From NCBI GenBank assembly GCA_903899965.1, contig CAIULB010000024.1:1-48747 (forward strand): 48,747 nucleotides of DNA, given 5' to 3'. A program made the position numbers and the translations under genes. Origin of the DNA: an uncultured Methylophilaceae bacterium (GTDB lineage Bacteria > Pseudomonadota > Gammaproteobacteria > Burkholderiales > Methylophilaceae). Of the stretch, positions 17,799-28,006 are shown piece by piece. The notes under the pieces were generated by a model that worked only from the letters and a program-made list of their open reading frames with translations, made no database searches and had not been told where the DNA came from. Each line of letters opens with the position of its first letter. The first letter of the stretch is position 1.

Positions 17799-18545
17799 TT
17801 AATGAATGCTCGTGCCAATACGTTTAAATTGGTCAAAATTCCACCAAATAAAGAAGGCTTTACCAACTAGATTTTGCTCTGGCACAAAGCCCCAATAACG
17901 GCTATCGCGGCTATTGTCACGATTGTCCCCCATCGCAAAATAGTTGCCCTCTGGCACCTCAAAGGCACCTTCACGGCTCATGCTATTTTCTTCAATCAAT
18001 AAATCATGTTTAACATCACCCAATTGCTCTTCAAAACGTTTTGCGTGCACTTGATTTAGGCCAGCGCTCTCATAAGAGTAATCGTCAATATATGCCATAT
18101 CTAGCTTTTGACCATTGATATAAAGCTGTTTGTCTTGGTACAAAATCTTATCGCCAGGCAAGCCAACAACACGCTTGATATAGTCAATAGATGGATCTGG
18201 CGGATAATGAAATACAAACACATCGCCACGTTTTGGATGACTGGTTTCAATGAAGGTGCTATTCAAAATAGGCACGCGCAAACCGTAACTGAATTTATTC
18301 ACCAAAATAAAATCGCCCGCCAATAGGGTTGGCATCATGGAACCAGAGGGGATTTTGAAAGGCTCAGCAATAAATGAGCGAATCAGGAATACGGCCAAGA
18401 TAACAGGGAAGAAGCTTTTTGAATACTCCACCAGCATCGGGTCTGGCGTATTAGGTGCACGATTTTTACGCAAAACAAGTTTATCTAGCAGCCAGATAGA
18501 ACCTGTCACCAGTAGCACAATCACCATAAATAACGCGAACATCAT
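17799..18545 (-). CDS. lepB: Signal peptidase I LepB
   Basis: This 248-residue inner-membrane peptidase removes signal peptides from exported proteins. The N-terminal helix (residues 2-20) and a second hydrophobic segment precede the catalytic Ser in IPSGSMMPTLL (Ser69). The general-base Lys lies in YIKRVVGLPGDKI (Lys124). The conserved boxes GDVFVFHYP and MGDNRDNSRDSRYWGFVP follow. It directly follows lepA by 19 bases, as in E. coli. Confidence 0.97.
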   Translation of the reverse strand: MMFALFMVIVLLVTGSIWLLDKLVLRKNRAPNTPDPMLVEYSKSFFPVILAVFLIRSFIAEPFKIPSGSMMPTLLAGDFILVNKFSYGLRVPILNSTFIETSHPKRGDVFVFHYPPDPSIDYIKRVVGLPGDKILYQDKQLYINGQKLDMAYIDDYSYESAGLNQVHAKRFEEQLGDVKHDLLIEENSMSREGAFEVPEGNYFAMGDNRDNSRDSRYWGFVPEQNLVGKAFFIWWNFDQFKRIGTSIH

Positions 18546-18564
18546 GCGAATTACCCTTTATTTT

Positions 18565-20358
18565 TTATTTATCTTCGACACGCAAAATGGCTAAGAACGC
18601 TTCTTGAGGGATTTCAACATTACCCACTTGTTTCATGCGTTTTTTACCCTCTTTTTGCTTCTCTAGCAATTTCTTCTTACGAGTAATATCACCACCATAG
18701 CACTTCGCCAATACGTTTTTACGCATAGCTTTAACAGTTTCACGGGCAATAATATTGGCACCAATCGAAGCCTGAATCGCCACATCGAACATTTGCCTTG
18801 GAATCAATTCGCGCATTTTTGAAGCAACTTCACGGCCACGATAAACCGCATTAAGTCTATGCACAATAAGTGAAAGCGCATCGACGCGGTCGCCGTTCAC
18901 CATAATGTCTAACTTAACCAAATCAGCCGCGCGGAACTCTAGGAATTCATAATCCATAGAAGCATAGCCGCGGGAAACTGATTTAAGCTTATCAAAAAAA
19001 TCGAGCACCACTTCATTGAGCGGCATTTCATAACTGAGCATCACTTGCCTGCCCATGTATTGCATATTCTTTTGAATGCCACGTTTTCCAGTACATAGCG
19101 TCATGACTGGGCCGACGTAATCCTGCGGCATGAGCAAATTGATATTAATCATAGGCTCACGAATTTCTTCAACGCGCGAAGGCTCTGGCAAACGTGAAGG
19201 ATTCTCAATTTGAACGACTTCGCCAGTTTTTAGCAACAGTTCATAGATTACTGTTGGTGCCGTGGTAATCAAGTCCATGTCGTATTCGCGCTCTAAACGC
19301 TCTTGCACAATTTCCATGTGCAACAGACCTAAGAAGCCACAACGGAATCCAAAGCCTAATGCCGTTGAGTTTTCTGGTTCAAACTGCAATGAAGCATCAT
19401 TTAAGCGTAATTTTTCGAGCGCACTACGGAGCGCTTCAAATTGATTAGATTCAACAGGATACAAACCTGCGAATACTTGCGGTTTAACTTCCTTGAAGCC
19501 TGGCAAGGCTTCAGTTGCAGGCTTATCAGCCAAAGTAACGGTATCGCCCACTTTAGCGCTTGTGAGCTCTTTAATGCCCGCAATAATAAAACCAACTTCA
19601 CCTGCAGAGAGCGACGCTTTTTGGAATGACTTAGGCGTAAATACCCCAACCTCTTCACACAGATGAACCACGCCTGTCGCCATTAAGCGAATTTTATCTT
19701 TTGGTTTTAGTGTGCCATCAACAACGCGCACCAACATCACCACACCCACATAGTTATCAAACCATGAGTCGATAATTAGCGCTTTAAGTGGTTTTGTTGG
19801 ATCGCCAACAGGCGGTGGAACTCTTGCCACAACGGCCTCAAGCACATCACGCACCCCCTCACCAGTCTTAGCTGAACAGCGCACTGCATTTTGCGCTTCC
19901 ACGCCAATTACATCTTCAATTTCTTGAATTACACGGTCAGGGTCTGCAGATGGCAAGTCGATTTTATTGAGCACTGACGTGACTTCAACGCCTAAATCTA
20001 ATGCGGTATAACAATTGGCCACACTTTGCGCCTCAACGCCTTGGCTAGCATCCACCACCAACAACGCACCTTCGCAAGCGGATAATGAACGGCTTACCTC
20101 GTATGAGAAATCGACGTGACCTGGGGTATCAATTAGATTGAGTTGATACACTTGCCCGTCTAAGGCTTTGTATTGCAAAGCCGCGGTTTGCGCCTTAATA
20201 GTAATGCCACGTTCACGCTCCAAGTCCATAGAGTCGAGCACCTGGGCCTCCATCTCGCGGTCAGACAAGCCTCCGCACAATTGAATAATACGGTCAGCCA
20301 AGGTCGATTTACCGTGGTCGATGTGGGCGATGATGGAAAAATTACGTATATTGTTCAT
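18565..20358 (-). CDS. lepA: Elongation factor 4 (LepA)
   Basis: This 597-residue translational GTPase can back-translocate stalled ribosomes. Motifs: [14 protein letters not shown] (G1), RGITIKAQ (G2), [11 protein letters not shown] (G3) and NKIDLPSAD (G4). The LepA-specific C-terminal domain ends in [20 protein letters not shown]. Length is normal. It is 129 bases downstream of degP; a hairpin lies in the gap. Confidence 0.98.
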   Translation of the reverse strand: MNNIRNFSIIAHIDHGKSTLADRIIQLCGGLSDREMEAQVLDSMDLERERGITIKAQTAALQYKALDGQVYQLNLIDTPGHVDFSYEVSRSLSACEGALLVVDASQGVEAQSVANCYTALDLGVEVTSVLNKIDLPSADPDRVIQEIEDVIGVEAQNAVRCSAKTGEGVRDVLEAVVARVPPPVGDPTKPLKALIIDSWFDNYVGVVMLVRVVDGTLKPKDKIRLMATGVVHLCEEVGVFTPKSFQKASLSAGEVGFIIAGIKELTSAKVGDTVTLADKPATEALPGFKEVKPQVFAGLYPVESNQFEALRSALEKLRLNDASLQFEPENSTALGFGFRCGFLGLLHMEIVQERLEREYDMDLITTAPTVIYELLLKTGEVVQIENPSRLPEPSRVEEIREPMININLLMPQDYVGPVMTLCTGKRGIQKNMQYMGRQVMLSYEMPLNEVVLDFFDKLKSVSRGYASMDYEFLEFRAADLVKLDIMVNGDRVDALSLIVHRLNAVYRGREVASKMRELIPRQMFDVAIQASIGANIIARETVKAMRKNVLAKCYGGDITRKKKLLEKQKEGKKRMKQVGNVEIPQEAFLAILRVEDK

Positions 20359-20386
20359 AAATTCAGTGCAAAAGTTATACCAACAA

Positions 20387-20408
20387 CAAGGGCGCCTAAG
20401 CGCCCTTG
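20387..20408. other. Perfect 9-bp stem-loop between degP and lepA
   Basis: CAAGGGCGC, loop CTAA, GCGCCCTTG. On the minus strand it is followed by TTGTTGG, a poor T-tract, so it may be a weak terminator, an mRNA-stabilising hairpin at the degP 3' end, or a processing site separating the stress genes from lepA. Confidence 0.6.
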
Positions 20409-20487
20409 CAACGTACTACTAAGGTTTGATTTTACAGTAATTAGAGGCTTAATACTATGAGGTACTAAGCCTGATTGCCTCAGTTCT

Positions 20488-21900
20488 TTACTTCGTATCA
20501 GTGACTTTAATTGGGACGTACAAAGTACTTTCTCCTCGCAATACCAAGACTGCAACTGTTTTGCCATTTAAGATGCCTGATAAAGTCTTATTAAACTGCT
20601 CTACGGTAGCCACCTCAGCATTATTAATACCCAGCACAATATCACCACGGCGAACCCCAGCAAGCGCTGAAGCACCTTGTGAATCAGTCACCAACAATCC
20701 ATTTTTGCCGTTAAGCTTTTTCTTTTGTTGAGGCGTTAGTTCATTCAAGATTAAGCCAATACGGTTAACTTCTGGTTTAGTCGCACCCTTGCTTGGCGAG
20801 CTCACATCATCTTTATCATTAGGCGCTTCAGCAACAACCACTGATAAAGTTTTTGCAGCCCCTTTGCGAAGCACTTCAACATTGACAGATTTGCCTGGCT
20901 TCACACCCCCAACTGCGCGTGGCAAATCAGAGGATAAATTGATCGCTTTACCATCAAATTTCAGAATCACATCGCCAGCAACTACGCCGCCTTTATCCGC
21001 AGGGCCACTTTTCTCAACACCCGCTACCAGAGCTCCATTAGTATTTTTCATACCAAATGAGTCAGCCAAGTCCTTGGTAATTTCTTGAATAGAAACACCC
21101 AACCAACCACGAGCAATCTTACCCCCAGATTTAAGTTGGCTAGAAACGTCCATCGCAACATCGATCGGGATAGCAAAAGACAAGCCCATAGAGCCGCCAC
21201 TGCGACTATAAATTTGAGAGTTAATACCAACCACTTCACCCTTCAGATTAAACAACGGACCGCCTGAGTTACCAGGGTTAATCGCCACGTCCGTTTGAAT
21301 AAATGGTACGAAGTTTTCTTGCGGCAAAGCGCGGCCTTTAGCACTCACAATACCAGCTGTCATAGTGTTTTCGAGACCAAATGGCGAGCCAATGGCAGCA
21401 ACCCATTCACCAACTTTCAATTGATTAGGGTCGCCGATTAAAACCTTAGGCAAACCAGTTGCATCAATCTTGAGCAAAGCGACGTCAGTGCGGCGATCTG
21501 AACCAATTATCTTGGCTTTAAATTCACGTTTATCAGAAAGCTTAACAATTACTTCATCAGCCGCGTTAATCACGTGGGCATTAGTCAACACATACCCATC
21601 TGAACTAATGATAAAACCGGATCCCAAAGACTGAGATTTAAACTCCTGCTGTGGTGCTTGCCCTCTGGGGGCGCCAGGCACTGGTAAGCCAAAGCGACGA
21701 AACAGCTCGTTAAATTGTTCATCATCTTGGAATCCAGCAAAAGGATTGCCATTACCCTGCACCACTTGTGTGACGCTAATATTCACCACCGACGGCCCCT
21801 GCTTTTCAGCAAGTTCCGTAAAATCTGGCAATTCTTTTGCGAATGCGGTGCCAGCAAATGCAAGCAAAAATGTAGAAATGGTGACTATTTTTTTAATCAT
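20488..21900 (-). CDS. degP: Periplasmic serine protease DegP/MucD (Do family)
   Basis: This 470-residue HtrA protease/chaperone degrades misfolded envelope proteins. It has a signal peptide (MIKKIVTISTFLLAFAGTAFA, cleaved near 21), a trypsin-like domain with His109 (TNAHVI), Asp139 (TDVALL) and Ser212 (GNSGGPLF), and two PDZ domains at about 260-350 and 375-465. A perfect AGGAGGT ribosome-binding site overlaps the last codons of rseC. Its position at the end of the rpoE-rse operon is the mucD arrangement and suggests control by the envelope-stress sigma factor. Confidence 0.96.
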   Translation of the reverse strand: MIKKIVTISTFLLAFAGTAFAKELPDFTELAEKQGPSVVNISVTQVVQGNGNPFAGFQDDEQFNELFRRFGLPVPGAPRGQAPQQEFKSQSLGSGFIISSDGYVLTNAHVINAADEVIVKLSDKREFKAKIIGSDRRTDVALLKIDATGLPKVLIGDPNQLKVGEWVAAIGSPFGLENTMTAGIVSAKGRALPQENFVPFIQTDVAINPGNSGGPLFNLKGEVVGINSQIYSRSGGSMGLSFAIPIDVAMDVSSQLKSGGKIARGWLGVSIQEITKDLADSFGMKNTNGALVAGVEKSGPADKGGVVAGDVILKFDGKAINLSSDLPRAVGGVKPGKSVNVEVLRKGAAKTLSVVVAEAPNDKDDVSSPSKGATKPEVNRIGLILNELTPQQKKKLNGKNGLLVTDSQGASALAGVRRGDIVLGINNAEVATVEQFNKTLSGILNGKTVAVLVLRGESTLYVPIKVTDTK

Positions 21901-21905
21901 GCGTT

Positions 21906-22385
21906 TTACCTCCTTTTACATTGAACATTAACAATTGAAGATGGCTCTGCCAAGCCTAAAATTAAGGGCCGATATCGTGCATCAAGCGTACTACCTTGAT
22001 TATGACCTTTTAACCATAAGTAGCCTATAAAAAGACCTAGCACAGCGCCTAATGCAGTATTTCTATCCACATGCGAAGCATCAGAAAAAATTGTGCTACC
22101 GAGTATAGCGCCTAAAATCAACAAAGCTAAAGGAATGCCATACACAGCAAAAGAACTCCACAACAAGGCGCTCTCTTCAACGCCCACCACAACGATTTGA
22201 TCTACGCTTGCGTTGACCGTATTTTGCGCTTTAAAAATATTTGGGCGATGACCGAATAAGCGTCCCCAAATAGAGATGCCGCAACCGCGAGATTGCCCGC
22301 ACAAACCACAAGGCTTGTTACGAATAATCTCTAAGCTAGCAACATCTTTATCGATGCTAACAACAATCGCGTTTTCTTGAATCAT
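21906..22385 (-). CDS. rseC: RseC-type SoxR-reducing/sigma-E regulatory membrane protein
   Basis: This 159-residue protein has an N-terminal Cys cluster, CGLCGQSRGCG, typical of the RseC/MucC family, followed by the conserved basic/aromatic segment and two transmembrane helices (about 85-105 and 112-130). RseC homologues are linked to SoxR reduction and RNF function; interestingly, an rnf operon lies in the same window. It is in the expected rseA-rseB-rseC-degP order. The last codons (KRR then stop) carry the degP Shine-Dalgarno. Confidence 0.9.
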   Translation of the reverse strand: MIQENAIVVSIDKDVASLEIIRNKPCGLCGQSRGCGISIWGRLFGHRPNIFKAQNTVNASVDQIVVVGVEESALLWSSFAVYGIPLALLILGAILGSTIFSDASHVDRNTALGAVLGLFIGYLWLKGHNQGSTLDARYRPLILGLAEPSSIVNVQCKRR

Positions 22386-22479
22386 AATATTGGGTTCAAT
22401 ACAGAAAATAACAGAGCGTTATTGTGAATGACTTTTAGATTTTTTTGCTAAAAATAACGGCGTTTTTTAAATCTGAAAC

Positions 22480-23457
22480 TTACTTTTTAACTTTGAAACT
22501 GACAGCATTACCAAACTGTGTCACAGCAGCTTCAGGCACTTCACCAATCACCATGACTTGATGGCCTTCATGAACCAAAGCAAAAAAATTGGTTGCGCCA
22601 ACAATTGTGTGCCCAACTTTAGGTCTAACCCCTTTGGCAAGCGGCTCGATAAAGATAGAGATAGAAGCCAAGCCGTCGGAGAAAATCATCTGCGTCACAG
22701 GCAAGCCTTTTCCTTGAACCAACTGTTTAACTTGATCCACCTTTCTATAACCCGCAGGTAATTGAGCAACGTCCCAATCCATATCAGCAGAGTTCGCTTT
22801 TGCTGGGCCATCTTGGTCCATCACGTAAGATTTGCTTGGATCGAATTTAGGTTTAAACCAATCCATGTTTTGACCGTCCATCAAGGTAAGCTGACTAAAA
22901 CCAATCTGCTCTAAAGCATCGCCGTGCTCACCTAAAGTCACAGCTTTGAGCAACAAACCAAATTCTTTATCCACCCAAAATTTATAGCCATAACGCATTT
23001 GGTCTTTGGGAGATAAACTGACCACAGTCGCATCACGTCCACCAATACGCTCAGTGCCACCTGCTTGAGCTAGGTAGCTAGCTTTTAATGCATCCATATT
23101 GCTTGGCAATAAGGCGGGAAACATATTTTGGCCACGCTTTTTCTCTATCATGATTTTTTCGTTTTTAGGGCTAAAAATCACAACATCAGAACCTTGACTT
23201 AACACTTCGCGAGGTGCGCCATCAAGCACCACCATCCGCGCATACTCACCTTGGCCATAGTTCATGTGGGTGAGCTGAACTGACTTTGAGGCGTTACCTG
23301 ATTGATAAACGAATACGCCTTTGTAGCTAAGCTCGCGTGCAGCTTGTGATGCTTTTTGTAGGGTTAGCCATACGTCGTCTTGGCCGGCAAACAAAGCCTC
23401 TGAAAAGAGGCTCAAAAAACCAAGAACAAGGCCAGTAAAAAATTGTTTTTTAAGCAT
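22480..23457 (-). CDS. rseB: Sigma-E regulatory protein RseB/MucB
   Basis: This 325-residue periplasmic protein binds RseA and protects it from cleavage until mislocalised lipoproteins or LPS are sensed. The signal peptide (MLKKQFFTGLVLGFLSLFSE, cut near ALFA-G) is followed by the LolA-like N domain (LSYKGVFVYQSGN is a hallmark) and a smaller C-terminal domain beginning near AQLPAGYRKV. The start codon overlaps the rseA stop (TAATG), showing translational coupling. Confidence 0.95.
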   Translation of the reverse strand: MLKKQFFTGLVLGFLSLFSEALFAGQDDVWLTLQKASQAARELSYKGVFVYQSGNASKSVQLTHMNYGQGEYARMVVLDGAPREVLSQGSDVVIFSPKNEKIMIEKKRGQNMFPALLPSNMDALKASYLAQAGGTERIGGRDATVVSLSPKDQMRYGYKFWVDKEFGLLLKAVTLGEHGDALEQIGFSQLTLMDGQNMDWFKPKFDPSKSYVMDQDGPAKANSADMDWDVAQLPAGYRKVDQVKQLVQGKGLPVTQMIFSDGLASISIFIEPLAKGVRPKVGHTIVGATNFFALVHEGHQVMVIGEVPEAAVTQFGNAVSFKVKK

Positions 23458-23903
23458 TACTTATCTTGTGAAAAAGCAGCTGGCTGAATGAAATAAGCCG
23501 CATTACTTGGCGACATGGATTGATGTGCACGTAAATATTCTGCTGGTACAGCTTGTGCAATTTCAATCGGCGCAACACTTGCTTCTTGTGACTGTTGATG
23601 TAACAACACCAAACCCACAAAGAATACTGCCGCAACAGAAGCCGCAACAGACCAAACCACTTGTTTGTTTTTAGCCAATCTTGATTTAGGGGCCAATACA
23701 GTTGGCTGCTTGGCAATCTCTTGCATAATGCTTGCTGTCATATCATGCCTAAGTATCTTATTGCCTCGGATGACATCTCCAATCAAATGGTAAGTTGCCC
23801 AGCTTTTAGCGGCTTCACCATTGGCTTTTAAGGCCGTCATTAGGTACTCGGCATCTTCAAGCGCCAAGTCATCATCCATTAAAGCTGATATTTGTTCTTT
23901 CAA
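23457..23903 (-). CDS. rseA: Anti-sigma-E factor RseA
   Basis: This 148-residue protein has the RseA/MucA layout: an N-terminal sigma-binding domain (MKEQISALMDDDLALEDAE... WATYHLIGDVIRG), a single transmembrane helix at about 83-103, and a short periplasmic tail. It holds RpoE inactive until regulated proteolysis. It lies just downstream of rpoE and overlaps rseB by one base. Confidence 0.93.
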   Translation of the reverse strand: MKEQISALMDDDLALEDAEYLMTALKANGEAAKSWATYHLIGDVIRGNKILRHDMTASIMQEIAKQPTVLAPKSRLAKNKQVVWSVAASVAAVFFVGLVLLHQQSQEASVAPIEIAQAVPAEYLRAHQSMSPSNAAYFIQPAAFSQDK

Positions 23904-23934
23904 TTCACTTCTCCTACGTTCAAATTTATTCTAA

Positions 23935-24576
23935 TTACCAACGCTTATCATCAGGCGTATCTAGCAAAGGCCTGAGCTTAACGGCAATAGTTTCACGCGC
24001 TCTAAAAATACGTGATCGAACCGTACCAATTGGGCAATTCATCAATGTTGCAATTTCTTCGTAACTCAAGCCTTCTAACTCACGTAAAGTAATAGCTGTT
24101 CTTAATTCATCAGGCAAAGCCATCATGGTTTCATTGACGGTCTTTGCAATTTCTTTAGTCATCATTTCAGTTTCAGGCGTTTCAGCTGTACGAAGTTCTT
24201 CAGCATCCTCGAAATTTTCCGCATCTTCAATTTCCACATCGTGGCTAATTTGTGGACGACGACCCATAGAAACTAAATAGTTTTTAGCAGTATTAATGCC
24301 AATACGATAAAGCCAAGTATAGAAAGCGCTATCGCCCCTAAAATTAGGCAATGCATGGTAAGCTTTGATAAAAGACTCTTGCACGACATCTTCTACCTCA
24401 GCTTGATCTCGTACCATTCTAGATAGCAAACGCCCTAGCTTGCGTTGATATTTCTCAACTAACATGCCGAAAGCTTTTTGGTCGCCACGTTGCGCACGCT
24501 CCACCAAAGCTTGGTCAATTTCACGGTTACCCGGAATTTGGCCTCCTCCTGCATTATTATTGGCATTGCCGTTCAT
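23935..24576 (-). CDS. rpoE: ECF sigma factor RpoE (envelope stress)
   Basis: This ECF sigma-70 factor directs transcription of envelope-stress genes. Region 2 (FGMLVEKYQRKLGRLLSRMV, DVVQESFIKAYHALPNFRG, FYTWLYRIGINTAKNYL) and region 4 (LPDELRTAITLRELEGLSYE, IGTVRSRIFRARE) are intact. The start is ambiguous. The ATG at 24576 (213 residues, GGGGAG 10 bases upstream) leaves only about 16 residues before the conserved REIDQALVERAQRGD. An in-frame ATG at 24690 would add 38 low-complexity residues but also has a fair AAGGGA site. I prefer 24576 on family length. An ECF-type promoter precedes both. Confidence 0.92.
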   Translation of the reverse strand: MNGNANNNAGGGQIPGNREIDQALVERAQRGDQKAFGMLVEKYQRKLGRLLSRMVRDQAEVEDVVQESFIKAYHALPNFRGDSAFYTWLYRIGINTAKNYLVSMGRRPQISHDVEIEDAENFEDAEELRTAETPETEMMTKEIAKTVNETMMALPDELRTAITLRELEGLSYEEIATLMNCPIGTVRSRIFRARETIAVKLRPLLDTPDDKRW

Positions 24577-24733
24577 GATGGCGATGCTCCCCGTTTGTTT
24601 GCTAGTTGCGACGCTTGAAGTATAACCCGCCGCCGCTGTATCAACGAACCCCATCCGGGATATTTCTGCGATATTCTTTACGTCTATCATTTATAAATTC
24701 CCTTAAGCTTTTTTATTATCTAGCCATGTGAAA

Positions 24734-24760
24734 CAGACAACGCTAAACTGCTCAAAGTTC
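24734..24760 (-). promoter_or_regulatory. Putative sigma-E autoregulatory promoter of rpoE
   Basis: On the minus strand GAACTT (24755-24760), a 17-base spacer and TCTG (24734-24737) resemble the sigma-E consensus GGAACTT-N16-TCTRA/TCAAA. Autoregulation of rpoE operons is common. It lies in the 86-base divergent gap shared with nadB. Confidence 0.6.
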
Positions 24761-24776
24761 AATGTAATGGATATAT

Positions 24777-26405
24777 ATGCAGCAATTTGATGTATTAATC
24801 ATCGGCAGTGGTCTTGCCGGGTTAACTGTGGCACTTAAAGTCTCCTCAGAGAAAAAAGTTTGCTTAGTGAGCAAACGTAAAATCAACTACAATTCAAGCA
24901 GTTGGGCACAAGGTGGTATCGCAGCAGTTCTGACAGACGACGACTCCATTGAAGCGCATATCCAAGATACATTAATCGCAGGCGCAGGCCTTTGCGACAA
25001 AGAAGTCACCAGACAGGTTGCCGCCCATGCACGTGAAACTGTGGAGTGGCTAATTGCTCAAGGCGTGCCATTTACCCGTGAAAACGACGACAGCGGCTAT
25101 CACTTAACCCGTGAAGGCGGTCATAGTCATAGACGTATCATCCACGCGGCTGACGCCACTGGACATGCCGTACAAAAAACCCTGGCCGAGCAAGTCCTTA
25201 GCCATCCTAATATCACTGTGCTTGAAGACCATATTGCGGTTGATTTAATCACTTCACGCAAAGCTGGCATTGGTGCGCCACAAGACAATGCCGAATGTTT
25301 GGGCGCTTATGTGCTCGACAATAAGAGCGGTAAAGTTATGACCATAGGCGCACAACATACTGTGCTAGCCACAGGCGGTACAGGTAAAGTTTACCTATAC
25401 ACAACCAACCCTGACGTGAGCACAGGCGACGGCGTTGCAATGGCTTGGCGTGTTGGCTGCCGTGTGGCAAACATGGAGTTTATCCAGTTCCATCCAACTT
25501 GCTTATTTCACCCTAAAGCGAAATCTTTCCTAATCACAGAAGTGGTACGCGGTGAAGGCGGAATTTTAAAGCTGCCAGATGGCACAAGGTTTATGCAAAA
25601 ACATGACCCTCGCGGCGAACTAGCACCCCGCGATGTGGTGGCAAGAGCCATTGACTTTGAAATGAAAAAGCGTGGATTAGACTGCGTATTTTTAGATATC
25701 TCACACAAACCTGCAGACTTTGTGATTTCACACTTCCCGACCATTTATCGCCGCTGTATGGAGCTTGGGATTGATATCACCAAAGAGCCAATTCCTGTTG
25801 TACCTGCCGCTCACTATAGCTGTGGTGGGGTGATGACCGACCACACAGGTCGCACAGATTTAGCCAACTTATATGCAATCGGCGAAACCGCTTGCACAGG
25901 CTTACACGGTGCAAATCGTCTTGCCAGCAACTCGCTTTTAGAATGTATGGTATTTGGACAAGCTGCGGCAAACGACATTCTGGTGCAAGCACCAAAACCA
26001 ACTGTGGCATTGCCTTATTGGGATGAAAGCCGTGTCACAGATGCAGATGAAGAAGTCATCATTACGCACAACTGGAATGAGTTAAGACGCTTTATGTGGA
26101 ACTACGTAGGCATTGTGCGAACCAACAAGCGCCTAACTCGCGCGATGCACCGTATTCATTTACTCCGCGATGAGGTGCATGAGTTTTATAGCAACTTCCG
26201 CGTGACCAATAACTTGATTGAATTGCGTAATTTATTACAAGTGGCGGAGTTGATTGTGCGCAGCGCAATGGAAAGACATGAAAGCCGCGGTCTGCATTTC
26301 AGCAAAGACTATCCTGAAATGCTGGATATTGCTGTGCCTACCGTTTTAGAGCCATCAAACTATTTCAGCTTATTAGATAGCAACCAAGATATTAAGCAGG
26401 ATTAG
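24777..26405 (+). CDS. nadB: L-aspartate oxidase NadB
   Basis: This 542-residue FAD enzyme oxidises L-aspartate to iminoaspartate, the first step of de novo NAD synthesis. It shows the FAD Rossmann motif ([15 protein letters not shown]), [12 protein letters not shown], the [12 protein letters not shown] segment and the [10 protein letters not shown] and RGEGG active-site motifs shared with succinate dehydrogenase flavoproteins. The extension after about residue 430 matches NadB. It is divergent from rpoE, and its 3' end overlaps the convergent bufC gene by 14 bases. Confidence 0.97.
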   Translation: MQQFDVLIIGSGLAGLTVALKVSSEKKVCLVSKRKINYNSSSWAQGGIAAVLTDDDSIEAHIQDTLIAGAGLCDKEVTRQVAAHARETVEWLIAQGVPFTRENDDSGYHLTREGGHSHRRIIHAADATGHAVQKTLAEQVLSHPNITVLEDHIAVDLITSRKAGIGAPQDNAECLGAYVLDNKSGKVMTIGAQHTVLATGGTGKVYLYTTNPDVSTGDGVAMAWRVGCRVANMEFIQFHPTCLFHPKAKSFLITEVVRGEGGILKLPDGTRFMQKHDPRGELAPRDVVARAIDFEMKKRGLDCVFLDISHKPADFVISHFPTIYRRCMELGIDITKEPIPVVPAAHYSCGGVMTDHTGRTDLANLYAIGETACTGLHGANRLASNSLLECMVFGQAAANDILVQAPKPTVALPYWDESRVTDADEEVIITHNWNELRRFMWNYVGIVRTNKRLTRAMHRIHLLRDEVHEFYSNFRVTNNLIELRNLLQVAELIVRSAMERHESRGLHFSKDYPEMLDIAVPTVLEPSNYFSLLDSNQDIKQD

Positions 26406-27144
26406 CATTTAACACTCCTAAAATCGCACCTTGCGATTTTAGGTCGTTCAATACATCCAAGCCAAAATCCACAATCGCATCGATATCAGCAAACGCCATC
26501 ACTGAGGCAATACCAATCAAAGCTTGTCTGGCGGTTAACTGCCCATCTTGTAAGTCTTCAATCAATGCCGCGGTCATCCGATTAAGCTCAATAAATTTCA
26601 CCTTATCTCCTGCATCTCTAAATACCAGCAAACTCACAGGCGTTTCTAGCGGAGATGCTGGTATATTTTCTGGCGAAAGTTGATGTACGGGATAGTCATA
26701 ACTGAGCAATGCCATTGCTGGCACAAAAGCCACAGGGGAGTCTAATAAGTAGGCCTCGGTATCTATTCGAGACCAATTAATAGTCTCATCCGCATAGGCC
26801 AAATAAAGCTCAACCCACTCGTAATGCGCTAAATTTTGCACATAAGGCGGCAAGCCACTCACCCTGTTGATATAAGCCAAAAAAGCTTCAGGGATTTCCC
26901 TAAAAATCGGCGTGACGCATGGCTGATGAATAAAGAATTCCCGCACCAGCCGCAGCCAAACCTCTTCGCCGAGTATTTTTTTTAGCACAGGAAAACAAGC
27001 TGCAACTGAAGATTCAATGTTGTTAAAAACAATCTCGGTATAGACCGCCATGCCACGCTCAGAAACACCTGCTGGTACTTTGGTGTTTTGAGGGTCTCGA
27101 ATATGGCGCGTGAACGCCATTTGATAATCTTTTAGCGCTGTCAT
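26392..27144 (-). CDS. bufC: DUF2063 bufferin/HvfC-type partner protein
   Basis: This 250-residue protein has the DUF2063 N-terminal domain ([15 protein letters not shown] ... [28 protein letters not shown]), followed by a second all-alpha/beta domain. In bufferin/HvfABC and related systems this protein forms a complex with the DUF692 enzyme and presents the precursor peptide. The frame is open further upstream, but the ATG at 27144 gives the normal N terminus and a 4-base ATGA overlap with the bufB stop, supporting tight coupling. It converges on nadB. Confidence 0.88.
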   Translation of the reverse strand: MTALKDYQMAFTRHIRDPQNTKVPAGVSERGMAVYTEIVFNNIESSVAACFPVLKKILGEEVWLRLVREFFIHQPCVTPIFREIPEAFLAYINRVSGLPPYVQNLAHYEWVELYLAYADETINWSRIDTEAYLLDSPVAFVPAMALLSYDYPVHQLSPENIPASPLETPVSLLVFRDAGDKVKFIELNRMTAALIEDLQDGQLTARQALIGIASVMAFADIDAIVDFGLDVLNDLKSQGAILGVLNANPA

Positions 27145-27989
27145 TTCGATCTCTGCAACATTGCGATACGCTCTACTTCCGGCATCAAATCGAGTAATGG
27201 CGGAATATTGGTATCGCGTTCTAAAAGCGTTGGGAAATTGCCAAATAGGCGATATGCATCCGCTAGTAAGTCCCATACAGGATCAATAACCGTTGCACCG
27301 TGCGTATCGATTAGTAAATCAGGCGCCTCCTCATAATGCCCTGCCGTGTGCCCATAAACAACACGACCAGCAAGCCCAGCATCCGCAGCACTTTGCAAAA
27401 AGGCTTTTGCATCAAAGCCAAAATTCACGCTATTTACATAAACGTTATTCACATCCAAATGCCAATCGCAATCCGCTTCCTCAAGCACTGCTGTAATAAA
27501 GCTAAGTTCATCCATTTCAGAAATAGGCGCTGCGGCATAATAAGATGCATTCTCCACCGCAATACGCCGACCTAAAATATCTTGAGTCTGCTTAATACGA
27601 CTCGCAACATGATGAACGGCCTCTTCGGTAAATGGGATTGGCAATAAATCATACAAATAGCCACCAACTGCGCAATAGCTTAAATGCTCGGTATAAAGTG
27701 GGATTTGATGCGTATCAAGAAAATGTTTTACTTGATGTAAAAAAGGAATGTTGAGCGGATCTGGCCCGCCGAGTGAAAGCGACAGTCCATGACAAACGAC
27801 AGGATAACGCCCTGTAAACCAAGCAAGCTGCTTAGCTACTTTTCCACCAGCGCCTATCCAGTTTTCAGGAGCTATTTCTAAAAAATCAATGGCAGCAATT
27901 TCTTGTTTGCCGAATTGGGCTTGAATTTGTGGAATTAATTCACGCTTCAAGCCCAACCCAGCGGCACGGCTATTTCGAAATTGCTGCAT
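27141..27989 (-). CDS. bufB: DUF692 multinuclear iron enzyme (BufB/HvfB/MbnB family)
   Basis: This 282-residue TIM-barrel enzyme belongs to the DUF692 family, which oxidatively converts cysteines of RiPP precursors to oxazolone/thioamide or thiooxazole groups. Candidate metal ligands are spread as in the family: [10 protein letters not shown] (His67), EHLSYC (Glu101, His102), VENASYY (Glu146), [10 protein letters not shown] (Asp179), YGHTAGHYE (His214, His218) and DTHG (Asp228, His230). Length is normal. It is followed by the DUF2063 partner and preceded by a Cys-repeat precursor 17 bases upstream, giving the minimal bufABC unit. Confidence 0.92.
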   Translation of the reverse strand: MQQFRNSRAAGLGLKRELIPQIQAQFGKQEIAAIDFLEIAPENWIGAGGKVAKQLAWFTGRYPVVCHGLSLSLGGPDPLNIPFLHQVKHFLDTHQIPLYTEHLSYCAVGGYLYDLLPIPFTEEAVHHVASRIKQTQDILGRRIAVENASYYAAAPISEMDELSFITAVLEEADCDWHLDVNNVYVNSVNFGFDAKAFLQSAADAGLAGRVVYGHTAGHYEEAPDLLIDTHGATVIDPVWDLLADAYRLFGNFPTLLERDTNIPPLLDLMPEVERIAMLQRSK

Positions 27990-28006
27990 CGGGGTTTTAT
28001 TAGCGC

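Noticed and set aside
22386-22479. T-rich hairpin-like stretch between rseB and rseC as a terminator
   Set aside because: I could not find a convincing GC stem followed by a T-tract, and the operon order argues for read-through.
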